From Thioalkalivibrio sp. K90mix (GTDB lineage Bacteria > Pseudomonadota > Gammaproteobacteria > Ectothiorhodospirales > Ectothiorhodospiraceae), in assembly GCF_000025545.1 (NCBI RefSeq), contig NC_013889.1:1047501-1111500 (forward strand): a stretch of 64,000 bases of DNA. Reading direction: 5' to 3'. The position numbers were made by a program, and so were the translations under genes. Shown in pieces: positions 1 through 8,309 of the stretch. Below the pieces are notes generated by a model that saw only the letters and a list, made by a program, of their open reading frames with translations, had not been told where the DNA came from and did no database searches. The first letter of the stretch is position 1; each line of letters begins with the position of its first letter.

Positions 1-264
1 CGCCGACAGCAGCGACAGCATCGCCACCGGGCCGGTATGCAGAAAGCGCGAAGAGCCCCACAGCGAGCCGACGATCGCCGGAATGGCCGAGGCGTACAGG
101 CCATAAACCACAGGCAGGCCGGCCAGCGTCGCGTAGGCCATGCCCTGGGGTACCAGGATCATGGCGACGCTGAGCCCGGCCACTACATCGGCGCGGATGG
201 AGGTTCCCGGCATCGGGAACCAGGCAAGAAAGGGAAACAGTCGGTAGGTCCAGTTGCTATTCAT
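1..264 (-). CDS. SulP-family anion permease, N-terminal part
   Basis: The first 88 residues of an inner-membrane SulP (SLC26-type) transporter, which moves sulfate, bicarbonate or related anions. The visible part starts [16 protein letters not shown] and contains the family hallmark around [21 protein letters not shown], then [24 protein letters not shown] and [11 protein letters not shown], the paired hydrophobic helices of the transport core. The gene runs off the left edge, so the C-terminal STAS domain cannot be seen. It lies 96 bp downstream of, and on the same strand as, a stress-protein-like gene, a common pairing for SulP carriers. The substrate cannot be told from sequence. Confidence 0.9.
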   Translation of the reverse strand, partial: MNSNWTYRLFPFLAWFPMPGTSIRADVVAGLSVAMILVPQGMAYATLAGLPVVYGLYASAIPAIVGSLWGSSRFLHTGPVAMLSLLSA

Positions 265-360
265 CTAGGGGTGGCGTTCCTTGTTTAGTCGAGGGGCCGA
301 TCGGGGGCATGCCGGCGACCGGAGGTCCCGGGCCGGTTGCGCGAAAACACAGGGCGGGTT

Positions 361-939
361 CTAGCCCGCCGATGGGACCGCAGCGCCGAGGGCAGCCGGC
401 CGGCGTTCCTTGCGTCCCTCGGTACGGGGGGCTGCGACCATCACAACCGGTAGTTCGGTGGCGGTCTCGGTGCCGAGGATCTGGTGTCCGAGGTAGCCCT
501 GTTCGTCACAGACCAGGAAGTCCAGCCGCAGGCCACGACCGAGTACCCGCCGCAAGGCACGTTCGGGATCGCCGGTCAGGGCCTCGATGTGTACGCCGTG
601 CGGCAGGGAGGGCTGATCCCGGGTGAATCCGTTGATCAACGTCCGCGCCTCGCTTTCGCCGAGAAAGGTCAGGACGACGAGCTCGGCGTCCAGGCGCTCG
701 CAGCTGTCGGCGGCGTAATCGAAGACATGGCGGGAAGCGAACGGCCCGACGAACAGGCCGATGCGGCGGCGTGGTTCCGGCTGTGGGGCGGGTTCCGCCA
801 AGCGGTTCGCGGCTTTCGTCGAGTTCGTTGGTTCGTGAGCGAGCGAGCGGTACTTGTCGGTCATTGGCTGCATCTCGGCGAGGTCTGCGTAGGCGAGACC
901 TTCCAGCATCTGTTTCATCGCGCGGGTCAGGGCAGGCAT
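361..939 (-). CDS. UspA-like (universal stress) protein
   Basis: A 192-residue soluble protein. After a charged, Pro-rich N-terminal third (about residues 1-58) comes RRRIGLFVGPFASRHVFDYAADSCERLDAELVVLTFLG, a Rossmann-like beta-alpha-beta unit typical of the N-terminal half of UspA proteins. The C-terminal strand LPVVMVAA fits the same fold. The start at 939 has GGAG 8 bases upstream; a longer reading to 1002 has no ribosome site. It precedes the SulP permease on the same strand and may modulate it, as proposed for other SulP-Usp pairs. The nucleotide-binding GxxG(S/T) motif is not obvious, so ATP binding is doubtful. Confidence 0.6.
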   Translation of the reverse strand: MPALTRAMKQMLEGLAYADLAEMQPMTDKYRSLAHEPTNSTKAANRLAEPAPQPEPRRRIGLFVGPFASRHVFDYAADSCERLDAELVVLTFLGESEARTLINGFTRDQPSLPHGVHIEALTGDPERALRRVLGRGLRLDFLVCDEQGYLGHQILGTETATELPVVMVAAPRTEGRKERRPAALGAAVPSAG

Positions 940-1105
940 TGGTGTCTCCATTGGGTTGGTCAACGGAGTTATTGCACGCTGCGTGCCAGATCGTAAAAAC
1001 AATGACTTACATCAGTTCCGGGTGCGTTCCAGCTGGTGGGGTGTTGCAGGTTGCATCGATTTCGTTCGGCGGCCCGGAAACGCCATTGCCAAGCGGTTGC
1101 AGATA

Positions 1106-1135
1106 GTTGCAATATGTAACAATCCATATTGCAAC
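1106..1135. promoter_or_regulatory. Perfect 11-bp inverted repeat upstream of the kinase gene
   Basis: GTTGCAATATG (1106-1116) and CATATTGCAAC (1125-1135) form a perfect inverted repeat with an 8-bp spacer, ending 10 bp before the ATG of the histidine kinase. Further TTGCA words occur just upstream (1040-1100). This looks like a dimer operator, possibly for the NtrC-type regulator encoded in the same operon; the alternative is an mRNA hairpin that limits translation, because it covers the position where a ribosome site is expected. Confidence 0.6.
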
Positions 1136-1145
1136 GAGTAACATC

Positions 1146-2630
1146 ATGGGTCGCAGCTTGCGCAGCAAGGTTCGCTGGGTATACGCCGGAGTCCTGGTCC
1201 TGGTGCTGGGGCTCGTCGTCGCCCAGTACGTGGTGCTCTCGACGATCGAGACCCGCCTGCAACAGGGCGACGTGGTGGCCGAGCTGCTGCAGGACAGTCT
1301 CGAGATGCGCCGCTTCGAGAAGAAGTTCTACAGCACCGGCGAGCATGGCGACCTGGCAGCCGCCCGGGATCATGCGGAGGCCGCGCTGGAGCGTGTACGC
1401 GATAACGAGGAGGCGCTGGCGCGGCATGCCACCACAGGCGAACTGGACGAGTTGCGCGGGGCGCTGGAGACCTACCGCAGCGGGCTGGAGCGCTATCCCG
1501 GTCTGGCCGGGGCACAACGCCAGGAGGTCATCGAATCGATCCGCAATGCCGGTGGCGAGGCCTCGGCCCTGACCAAGGTACTGAGTCAGCGCGAGCGCGA
1601 GAGCTTGCGTACGGGTGTGCAGGTGTCGCGGACGGAGCTGCTGGTGGCGACCGGCATCGTGTTGCTGCTGGTGCTATTGGGTGGCTGGTGGCTGGCACGG
1701 CGCATCCTGGCGCCGTTGCGCTCGATGGAGGAACAGCTGCGCGCGATCGGGGCGGGTACGCGCAGTCGCCTGACTGCGCCCACCCGGGACCGCGAACTGG
1801 TGTCCTTTACACGGGCCTTCAACGGAATGCTGGACGAGCTGGATGCGCGTCAGGCGGACCTGCGTCGTTCCGAGCGTCTGGCGGCATTGGGTGTGCTGGT
1901 CTCGGGAGTGGCCCACGAGCTCAATAACCCACTGGGCAATATCTCCACGGCATTGCAGCTGGTCTCGGAAGAGGGGCCGGGGGGCGATCCGGTCCTGCTG
2001 CAGGAGTGGTTGCAGCAGGCCGAGGGGGAAACGTCCCGGGCCCAGAATATCGTGCGTGGTCTGCTGATGTACTCCCGTCAGCAGCCCCAGAGCCCCCGGC
2101 GCGAGGAGTGCCGCCCACTCGGCACCATCCTGGACGGGGCACTCGATCTGGTTCGGGCCACCCTGCCGGTGGAGCGGATCGACATGCGGATCGACAGTGC
2201 CCTGCAGGTGACGGTCGATCCCGAACGGCTGCAGCAGGTGTTTGTGAATCTGCTCCGTAACGCCTTCGAGGCGGGGGGCGAAGAGGTGGAGGTGCGTATC
2301 CAGGCGCAAAGGGGTCGTCTGGGTGACCTCCGGCCGGGTACGGGGGAGCACGTAGTGGGCGATCTCCTGACCCGCGACGCGGCAACCCCGGTGGTGCGGA
2401 TCGCCATCGATGATGACGGGCCGGGCATACCGGAGGCCGCGCTTGACCACGTGTTCGAGCCATTTTTCCGCGGGCGCGAGGAGGGGAGCGGGTCCGGCCT
2501 CGGATTGTTCGTGGCGCAGGAAATCGTGCAGGACCACGGGGGGGCGATCGGCGTCAGCCGCTGTCCGCTCGGCGGGACGCGGTTCCACCTCTGGCTCCCT
2601 TGTGATTGCGAGGACGAGGACCGGACATGA
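1146..2630 (+). CDS. Membrane sensor histidine kinase (NtrB/DctB type)
   Basis: A 494-residue sensor kinase. TM1 spans about residues 11-32, a periplasmic, mostly helical sensor region about 33-163, TM2 about 164-184, a HAMP linker to about 235, then the dimerisation/phosphoacceptor helix with the H-box around His257 (GVAHELNNPL). The ATPase domain shows the N box (NLLRNAFEAGG), G1 box (DDDGPGIPE) and G2 box (GSGSGLGLFVAQEI). The ATG at 1146 is chosen because TM1 follows directly; a TTG at 1107 lies inside the inverted repeat. The stop overlaps the next start (ATGA), so kinase and regulator are translationally coupled. The ligand is unknown. Confidence 0.92.
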   Translation: MGRSLRSKVRWVYAGVLVLVLGLVVAQYVVLSTIETRLQQGDVVAELLQDSLEMRRFEKKFYSTGEHGDLAAARDHAEAALERVRDNEEALARHATTGELDELRGALETYRSGLERYPGLAGAQRQEVIESIRNAGGEASALTKVLSQRERESLRTGVQVSRTELLVATGIVLLLVLLGGWWLARRILAPLRSMEEQLRAIGAGTRSRLTAPTRDRELVSFTRAFNGMLDELDARQADLRRSERLAALGVLVSGVAHELNNPLGNISTALQLVSEEGPGGDPVLLQEWLQQAEGETSRAQNIVRGLLMYSRQQPQSPRREECRPLGTILDGALDLVRATLPVERIDMRIDSALQVTVDPERLQQVFVNLLRNAFEAGGEEVEVRIQAQRGRLGDLRPGTGEHVVGDLLTRDAATPVVRIAIDDDGPGIPEAALDHVFEPFFRGREEGSGSGLGLFVAQEIVQDHGGAIGVSRCPLGGTRFHLWLPCDCEDEDRT

Positions 2631-4033
2631 GTATGGATTCGGAGCCGACGCGAGGGCCTGCGGCGGAGCCTGGCAATGCCCGGCTGCTGGTGATCGATGA
2701 CGAGCCGATCGCCTGCCGCCAGCTGGAGCAGGTGTTCCGTCGATCGCCCTGCACGGTGGTGACGCACGAGGATGGCGCGGCCGGTCTGCAGGCGCTGGAA
2801 CAGGAACGTTTCGATGCGGTTCTGACGGACCTGCGCATGGCTGGCGTCGATGGCATGCAGATCCTGCACCGGGCCCGTGAGCTGGATCCGGACCTGGCGG
2901 TCATCATGATCACGGGGCATGCGACCCTTGATTCCGCGGTCGAGGCGATGAAGGCCGGGGCGTTTCACTACATCGCCAAGCCATTCCGGATCGACGAGGT
3001 GCGGGAGGTCGTGGCCAAGGCGGTGGAGTTCACCCGGCTACGCCGCGAGAACCATGCCCTGCGTGATCAGGTGGAACAGGGGGGGCGGCGCGCGACGCTG
3101 GTGGCGCAGGATGCTGCGATGCAGCGTCTGCTGGAGACGGCCCGCCAGATTGCGCCCACGGACTGCAATGTCGTGCTGACCGGCGAGAGCGGGACCGGGA
3201 AGGAGCTGCTGGCCCGCTACATCCACAATCACAGCAATCGCGCGGCGGGGCCATTTCTGGCGGTCAACTGCGGGGCGTTGCAGGACGAACTCCTGGCGAG
3301 CGAGTTGTTCGGCCACGAGAAGGGTGCGTTCACCGGCGCCACCCAGCAAAAGAAAGGCCTGTTCGAGAGCGCCGCGGGCGGGACACTGTTTCTCGACGAG
3401 GTTGCCGAGACGAGTCCTGCGATGCAGGTGAGTCTGCTCCGCGTCCTGCAGGAACGGGAGGTGTTACGGGTCGGCGGACGCAAGCCGATTCCGGTGGATG
3501 TCCGTGTCATTGCCGCCAGTAACCGCCGTCTGGATCGGGCGGTGGACCGCGGCGAGATGCGCGAGGACCTGTATTTTCGCCTGAACGTGGTGAACCTCGT
3601 GCTGCCACCGCTGCGCGAGCGCCGCGACGATATCCCGCTGCTGGCCTACTACTTTCTCAAGCGCCATGCGCTGGCCATGGGCAAGCGCATCGACGACATC
3701 CAGCCGGAGGCGCTGGAACGCCTGGTTGACCATGACTACCCCGGCAACGTGCGCGAACTGTCCAACATCATTGAACGTGGTGTGGCTCTGGCCCGCACGT
3801 CCCGTCTGGCGCTTGCGGACCTCCCGCGCAGCCTGCGCGAGACGACGGTGCGCGTGGTCGACGAGACCCAGGCGCCGCTGAGGACGCTCGAGGAGCAGGA
3901 GGCGATACAGATCCGTCAGGCCCTGGAGCAGACCGGGGGTAACCGCACGCAGGCGGCGCGCCTGCTGGGCATCGACCGTGTCTCGCTGTGGCGCAAGATC
4001 AAGCGTCTGGGCATCGATGTGGGCTCTCATTGA
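2627..4033 (+). CDS. NtrC-family sigma54-dependent response regulator
   Basis: A 468-residue activator. The receiver domain (about residues 18-135) has the acidic pair Asp24-Asp25, phosphoacceptor Asp68 in LTDLRM and the Lys of AKPF. The AAA+ domain carries Walker A GESGTGKE, the sigma54-contact loop GAFTGA, Walker B LFLDEV and the R-finger region. The C-terminal Fis-type helix-turn-helix is seen in GGNRTQAARLLGIDRVSLWRKIKRLG. It is phosphorylated by the kinase encoded just upstream, with which it overlaps by 4 bp. The target promoters are not evident here; the inverted repeat at 1106-1135 is one candidate for autoregulation. Confidence 0.95.
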   Translation: MSMDSEPTRGPAAEPGNARLLVIDDEPIACRQLEQVFRRSPCTVVTHEDGAAGLQALEQERFDAVLTDLRMAGVDGMQILHRARELDPDLAVIMITGHATLDSAVEAMKAGAFHYIAKPFRIDEVREVVAKAVEFTRLRRENHALRDQVEQGGRRATLVAQDAAMQRLLETARQIAPTDCNVVLTGESGTGKELLARYIHNHSNRAAGPFLAVNCGALQDELLASELFGHEKGAFTGATQQKKGLFESAAGGTLFLDEVAETSPAMQVSLLRVLQEREVLRVGGRKPIPVDVRVIAASNRRLDRAVDRGEMREDLYFRLNVVNLVLPPLRERRDDIPLLAYYFLKRHALAMGKRIDDIQPEALERLVDHDYPGNVRELSNIIERGVALARTSRLALADLPRSLRETTVRVVDETQAPLRTLEEQEAIQIRQALEQTGGNRTQAARLLGIDRVSLWRKIKRLGIDVGSH

Positions 4034-4143
4034 GGGACTCGTCTCGGTGCCGTTGGACCGCCACGGTTGTGCCGTCCGCGAGTGAACAATCCCGTTGCCT
4101 GGGTGTCCCATTTTCTCGAAGAACCAGGATAGGGAGACACAGC

Positions 4144-5292
4144 ATGCGAGACGGAATTGTGGACGCACCCATGACACGATTTGGCGGGTTGCTGGCGGGC
4201 ATGGCGCTGGCGATGTCAGCCGGGGCGGGCGAGACGGTCGAGTCTGGCATCAGTACCGAGTACGAACAGTTCGACCTGGTGCGGGTTGCGGGCGATCTGG
4301 AACACCCGTGGTCGGTGGCGTTCCTGCCCGGTGGAGGCTATCTGGTCACCGAGCGTACCGGCGCGCTGAAGCACATCCGCAGGAACGGTGAGGTCCGCGA
4401 GGTGGCGGGCGTGCCGGATGTGGTGGCCCGCGACCAGGGCGGGCTGCTGGATGTGTCGCTTCATCCGGATTTTCGTGACAACGGCTGGGTCTACCTGACC
4501 TATTCCTCTGGTGACGAAGATCAGTCCTACACCGCGCTGGGGCGTGGCCTGCTGGAGGATGGCGAGCTGCACGACTTCGAGAAGCTCTTCGAGCAGGATC
4601 GCGGGGGCAGTAATCACGGCCATTTCGGTTCTCGCCTCGCCTGGCTCTCCGATGGCACCCTGCTGATGACCATCGGCGACCGCCGCCAGGAGGAGCCGGC
4701 CCAGGACCTGTCCAGCCACAGCGGCAAGCTGTTGCGCCTGACCGAGGATGGCGAGGCCCCGGCAGACAACCCGTTTGCCGACCGTGAAGATGCCCAGCCG
4801 CACATCTATGCCTACGGCCTGCGCAACGCGCAGGGGCTGGTGGTCGATCCCGCCGATGACACGATCTGGCTGACCGATCATGGCCCACGTGGCGGGGACG
4901 AGCTCAATCGGATGGAGGCTGGCGGTAACTACGGCTGGCCGGGTGTCACCCGTGGACGTGAATATCCGACCGAGCGCCCGTTTGGCGATGCCCGTCAAGC
5001 GGACGATGTGATCCCCCCGGTCTACGAGTTCCTGCCCACGCTGGCGCCCTCGGGTCTGGCGCTGGTCACCTCGGATCGCTTCGAGGCCTGGGAGGGTAAT
5101 CTGCTGGCCGGCGGCCTGCGCGCGGAGCGTATCCTGCGCATCGTGATCGAGGACGACGAGGTCGTGCACATGGAAGAGTTGTTGCACGGCAAGATCGGGC
5201 GCATCCGCGATGTGCGCGAGGGCCCGAACGGTCATATCTACGTACTGACGGACGAGTCCGATGGGGGCCTGTATCGGATGGAGGCCCGGTAG
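4144..5292 (+). CDS. PQQ-dependent soluble aldose sugar dehydrogenase (YliI-like)
   Basis: A 382-residue exported beta-propeller of the GSDH family, which oxidises aldoses at C1 with pyrroloquinoline quinone and calcium in the periplasm. Residues 1-30 look like a signal peptide (MTRFGGLLAGMALAMSAGAG core). Family motifs: LEHPWSVAFLPGG, LLDVSLHPDF, GSNHGHFGSRL, YAYGLRNAQGL, DHGPRGGDELN and PSGLALVTSD. The start at 4144 has GGGAG 8 bases upstream. It follows the regulator by about 110 bp and ends at a strong terminator. No PQQ biosynthesis genes occur in the window, so the cofactor must come from elsewhere. Confidence 0.88.
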   Translation: MRDGIVDAPMTRFGGLLAGMALAMSAGAGETVESGISTEYEQFDLVRVAGDLEHPWSVAFLPGGGYLVTERTGALKHIRRNGEVREVAGVPDVVARDQGGLLDVSLHPDFRDNGWVYLTYSSGDEDQSYTALGRGLLEDGELHDFEKLFEQDRGGSNHGHFGSRLAWLSDGTLLMTIGDRRQEEPAQDLSSHSGKLLRLTEDGEAPADNPFADREDAQPHIYAYGLRNAQGLVVDPADDTIWLTDHGPRGGDELNRMEAGGNYGWPGVTRGREYPTERPFGDARQADDVIPPVYEFLPTLAPSGLALVTSDRFEAWEGNLLAGGLRAERILRIVIEDDEVVHMEELLHGKIGRIRDVREGPNGHIYVLTDESDGGLYRMEAR

Positions 5293-5320
5293 AGCGATCG
5301 AGTAACCCGGGTTCAGCAAG

Positions 5321-5357
5321 CAGGGCCCTTCCAGCGGGAAGGGCCCTGTTGTTTTTT
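5321..5357 (+). terminator. Rho-independent terminator of the sugar dehydrogenase gene
   Basis: A 12-bp stem (CAGGGCCCTTCC paired with GGGAAGGGCCCTG, loop AGC) followed by GTTGTTTTTT. It sits between convergent genes, and the next gene's stop lies 4 bp beyond it. Confidence 0.9.
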
Positions 5358-5361
5358 GGCG

Positions 5362-5865
5362 CTAGAACAGGTCGTCGCGGATGGCGTCGATACCCGCTTC
5401 CGCACATTCGTGGTCGACTTCACCACTGGGGGCGCCGGAGACGCCGATGCCACCGATGATGCTCCCGTTATCGGTGATCTGCACACCACCGCCCAGGATG
5501 GTCACATTCGGCAGGTGCTGAATGCCGTAGCCGAGCTCGCCCGGCATGGTCATTTCGCGCAGCTCCAGGGTGTCGGTACGGAAGCTGACCGCTGTCCAGG
5601 CCTTCGACACGGCGGTATCGACGGTATGGGCACCGGCGAAGCGGTCGCGTTTCACGGCCTGGGTTACACCGTGACGATCCACAACGGCCACCGCGACCTG
5701 GGTATCCCGATCACGACAGGCCTCCACGGCTGCCTGGACCGCTTTTACGGCCAGTTCGGGGAGGAGCGTCGGGGTATTGAAGGTGCCCTCGCTGCTTTGC
5801 GCCGGGCTTGCGGCGAAGGCCAGGGCGCCGGCAAGGAACAGGGGGGTGAGCTTGGCGATACGCAT
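5362..5865 (-). CDS. GlcG/HbpS-type exported protein (DUF336)
   Basis: A 167-residue protein with a signal peptide (MRIAKLTPLFLAGALAFAAS, cleavage near SPAQSS). The mature part has the family pattern: a long helix (LAVKAVQAAVEACRDR), VAVAVVDRHGVTQAVKRDRFAG, KAWTAVSFRTDT, LPNVTILGGGVQI and GIGVSGAPSGEVDHECAEAGI. HbpS binds haem and GlcG is linked to glycolate use; a glycolate oxidase subunit gene lies 5 kb away, but not in the same operon. The start at 5865 has AAGGAG at good spacing. The exact function is unproven. Confidence 0.85.
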   Translation of the reverse strand: MRIAKLTPLFLAGALAFAASPAQSSEGTFNTPTLLPELAVKAVQAAVEACRDRDTQVAVAVVDRHGVTQAVKRDRFAGAHTVDTAVSKAWTAVSFRTDTLELREMTMPGELGYGIQHLPNVTILGGGVQITDNGSIIGGIGVSGAPSGEVDHECAEAGIDAIRDDLF

Positions 5866-6042
5866 GGCGATACTCCTTGGTTTAGATCCCATTTGTTATC
5901 TAGTCATTGATCGAGTGTTCCGCAATGGTGGGGGGGGGCGAACATAGTTGGCGAAACCCGCGCGTGATGAGTGATGTTTGCGTGCGGATCGGGCACGGTT
6001 GGGCTGTTAATGCAGGCGTCGACAGCGCATGGAGGACGACGG

Positions 6043-7131
6043 GTGGAACACAGTAAGGCCAGGGAGGGCAGGCGCAGGCTGGAAGGGGTCGATGTGGCCC
6101 GTGCGCTGGCCATGATCGGCATGCTGATGGTGCATGTGGGGCCCACGCGCCTGGAGTCTGTCGCGGGGCAGTGGTATGCGTTGCCGCACGGGCGGGCCTC
6201 GGTGTTGTTCATGCTGGTGGCCGGGGTCGGGATCTCGTTTCTGGCGGCCTCGCGGCGTGTCGCGGCCGAGGGCCTGGCCGGACAGCTCCTGTGGCGGGCG
6301 CTGTTGCTGTTCCCGCTGGGCCTGGCCCTGCAGGCCATGCAGGACGAGCTGAACGTGATTCTGCAGACGTACGCGCTGTTCTTTGTGCTCTCGATCGGGC
6401 TGGTACGGTTGCATACCTCCGTTCTCCTCCTGATCGGTCTGGTGGCCTTCACCCTGGGCCCTCCGCTGTATCTGTATGGTCAGATGCTGGATCCCGATAC
6501 GTTCCAGCGGGTCGGCATAGGACCCAACAACCCGCCGGGCGTGATGCTGCACGCCCTGGTGTTTTCGGGCCCCTATCCGCTGGTGACCTGGATCGTGCCC
6601 TTCCTGGTGGGTCTGTGGCTGGGTCGCTGCGATCTGCGCAGCGACGTGCTGCGTTTGCGGATACTGCTGGTCGGGGCCCTGGTCGCAGGGGTGGCCTGGG
6701 GCCTGCATGTGGTGCTCTTTGCGTGGTGGGGCGAGCCGGGCGGGGGACTGCGCTGGGCCGATCTGGCCGACATGAAGGCCCACAGCCAGCGTCCGCTTTG
6801 GCTGTTGAATGCGACTGGGGTGGCGGTGGCCGTGCTTGCCGTGAGTCTGGTGGCGGCGGATCGTCTCGGGCGTGCGCTGTGGCCGCTGGTCGCGACGGGC
6901 CAGCTGGCACTGACCTTCTACGTGCTGCACCTGGTCGTGATCGCCCTGTGGCGCGATGAATTGGTCTTCAAGCAGGAGGTCGGGCCCGCGCTGCTGGTGG
7001 CGGGGGCCTTCACCGGGCTGTTCATGCTGTTTGCGGTGGGCTGGCGCCGGCTGTTCCGCAAGGGTCCCCTGGAGAGCCTGCTGGTCGTGCCGTGGACATG
7101 GAGGCGCTCGGCGAAGACCGGATCAGGCTGA
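6043..7131 (+). CDS. DUF418/DUF1624-like multi-pass membrane protein (acyltransferase-like)
   Basis: A 362-residue integral membrane protein with about nine to ten hydrophobic helices. The N-terminal RLEGVDVARALAMIGMLMVHVGP motif is that of the YeiB/DUF418 and heparan-alpha-glucosaminide acetyltransferase-like families. The C-terminal half has LALTFYVLHLVVIALW, typical of DUF418. A GTG start at 6043 is chosen for its GGAGGA ribosome site; an upstream ATG at 5971 would add an unlikely leader. It converges with the next gene, overlapping its stop by about 9 bp. Members are often proposed to modify cell-envelope sugars; no substrate is evident. Confidence 0.75.
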   Translation: MEHSKAREGRRRLEGVDVARALAMIGMLMVHVGPTRLESVAGQWYALPHGRASVLFMLVAGVGISFLAASRRVAAEGLAGQLLWRALLLFPLGLALQAMQDELNVILQTYALFFVLSIGLVRLHTSVLLLIGLVAFTLGPPLYLYGQMLDPDTFQRVGIGPNNPPGVMLHALVFSGPYPLVTWIVPFLVGLWLGRCDLRSDVLRLRILLVGALVAGVAWGLHVVLFAWWGEPGGGLRWADLADMKAHSQRPLWLLNATGVAVAVLAVSLVAADRLGRALWPLVATGQLALTFYVLHLVVIALWRDELVFKQEVGPALLVAGAFTGLFMLFAVGWRRLFRKGPLESLLVVPWTWRRSAKTGSG

Positions 7132-7857
7132 TGCGCGAGCCTGCTGCGCCAGGCTGCGTGTGGCCTGACGGAATACCGGTCGCAGCGGCTTGTTGAGGAA
7201 GGTTCGCGCCCGGCTCGGGGCAATGCCCTGATAGTGACAGAACAGGGCCAGCGCATAGACGAGATCGTCGCGCCCGAGCGATGCCTGGCGTTCTGCGCTC
7301 GGGCCACTGCACGAGCCACAGCCACCGACCCGCACGTGGAAGGCCGTGTTGGCGAGCATCACGCCGAATCCCATCTGTGTGGCCAGCAGTTCGGCCACAT
7401 GCCCCTCGTTGCCGGCCTGCGAGGGGGCAGGCTCTTCCGAGGTGGGGAGCAGTCTCAGCGCGATCTCGCGGGCAAAGTGGCCGATCAAGGCCTCGTTTTC
7501 GCCGACCAGCCGGGGGTCGTACGGAATCGGGATGGATTCGGGCCGGGGTGCGTGGCCCCAGGACCCCATCGGCACCGGGTCGTCCAGGAGGTCGTCCGGT
7601 TGCGCGAGCCGAAACGGGCCGTCGGCAAAGCCGGCGTGGTGGCACACGGCGTCGAACACGATCTGCGCCATCCCGTGGCGGGTATCGGCCTGTCCGGGAA
7701 AATGCTCGCGAATCGGCAGGACCAGGTGGGCCTGGCCTAGCGGGCGCGCCCAGACGGACTGGCGTCGCGCCCACAGGGTTACGGCGCGGACCCACTGGCG
7801 GGCCTCGGTGTCGGGTTCGGGGGCGCGCTGGAACAGGCGCGGGATCAGCGAGAGCAT
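7123..7857 (-). CDS. Hypothetical protein, possibly a degenerate zincin-like protease relative
   Basis: A 244-residue soluble protein without a signal peptide. Regions: a helical N-terminus, then IPIPYDPRLVGENEALIGHFAREIALRLL, then HVAELLATQMGFGVMLANTAFHV and a short Cys-containing stretch GGCGSCSG, then a helix ending in LNKPLRPVF. The layout recalls a hypothetical-protein family in which AHELGH precedes TDLLAVFLGFGVFLAN; here the zinc-ligand positions would be Arg and Leu (AREIAL), so catalysis would be lost. The start at 7857 is uncertain, as no site has a good ribosome sequence; 7887 is an alternative. Family identity is from memory and tentative. Confidence 0.55.
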   Translation of the reverse strand: MLSLIPRLFQRAPEPDTEARQWVRAVTLWARRQSVWARPLGQAHLVLPIREHFPGQADTRHGMAQIVFDAVCHHAGFADGPFRLAQPDDLLDDPVPMGSWGHAPRPESIPIPYDPRLVGENEALIGHFAREIALRLLPTSEEPAPSQAGNEGHVAELLATQMGFGVMLANTAFHVRVGGCGSCSGPSAERQASLGRDDLVYALALFCHYQGIAPSRARTFLNKPLRPVFRQATRSLAQQARASA

Positions 7858-7954
7858 TGCGGGAGGCGGGCTTGGGTGCCCCTCCATTGTGCGCCAGGAC
7901 GGGGTGGTTTGCAGGTCTTTATGGAAACACGGTTCGGTGTTCCCTTGACGCAAT

Positions 7955-7982
7955 AAGGCCCGGGCCGCTCGGCCCGGGCCTT
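7955..7982 (-). terminator. Hairpin terminator below the DUF2892 gene
   Basis: A perfect 12-bp stem (AAGGCCCGGGCC / GGCCCGGGCCTT) with a 4-base loop lies 14 bp past the stop of the minus-strand gene ending at 7997. The T-tract is short (TTATT). Confidence 0.75.
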
Positions 7983-7996
7983 GCCAGATGGCGGGT

Positions 7997-8200
7997 CTAG
8001 TTGAAGGCCTCGCCGGGCTTGACGCCCATGGCCTTCAGGATCATGGCCAGCGGGCAGAAGCCGGTGAACGCCGACTGCAGCAGGTTGAAGCCGACGAACA
8101 GGGTCAGCAGCAGCCACCAGGGGCTGAATACCCAGGCCAGGATGGCACTGATGATGACGACGGTGCCGGCAAAGGCAAGGACAATGCGATCGATGCTCAT
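7997..8200 (-). CDS. DUF2892 small inner-membrane protein
   Basis: A 67-residue protein with two membrane helices: RIVLAFAGTVVIISAILAWV and WWLLLTLFVGFNLLQSAFTGF, followed by CPLAMILKAMGVKPGEAF. This is the DUF2892 module also found fused to rhodanese in YgaP, and it is linked to sulfur metabolism. The start at 8200 has GGGAGG 6 bases upstream. A second, closely similar gene lies 110 bp upstream (8310-8513), so the pair is a tandem duplication with separate terminators. An AT-rich palindrome is placed immediately upstream. Confidence 0.85.
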   Translation of the reverse strand: MSIDRIVLAFAGTVVIISAILAWVFSPWWLLLTLFVGFNLLQSAFTGFCPLAMILKAMGVKPGEAFN

Positions 8201-8220
8201 GGGGTTCCTCCCGATTGATC

Positions 8221-8238
8221 TATTAGACAAAACTAATA
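8221..8238. promoter_or_regulatory. AT-rich palindrome upstream of the DUF2892 gene
   Basis: TATTAG and CTAATA flank a 6-bp spacer, 21 bp before the start codon at 8200. It stands out from a GC-rich background and may be an operator. ArsR-type persulfide sensors (YgaV, BigR, SqrR) control related genes, but no such regulator is encoded nearby. Confidence 0.4.
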
Positions 8239-8263
8239 TGGGCGCGCGGACACAGAAACACAA

Positions 8264-8285
8264 GGGCCCATCGATCAATGGGCCC
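8264..8285 (-). terminator. Terminator of the upstream DUF2892 gene
   Basis: GGGCCCAT and ATGGGCCC form an 8-bp stem around a short loop, followed on the minus strand by CTTGTGTTT. It separates the two DUF2892 genes transcriptionally. Confidence 0.7.
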
Positions 8286-8309
8286 GTGCACGTGTCGGAA
8301 CAGGTGGGG

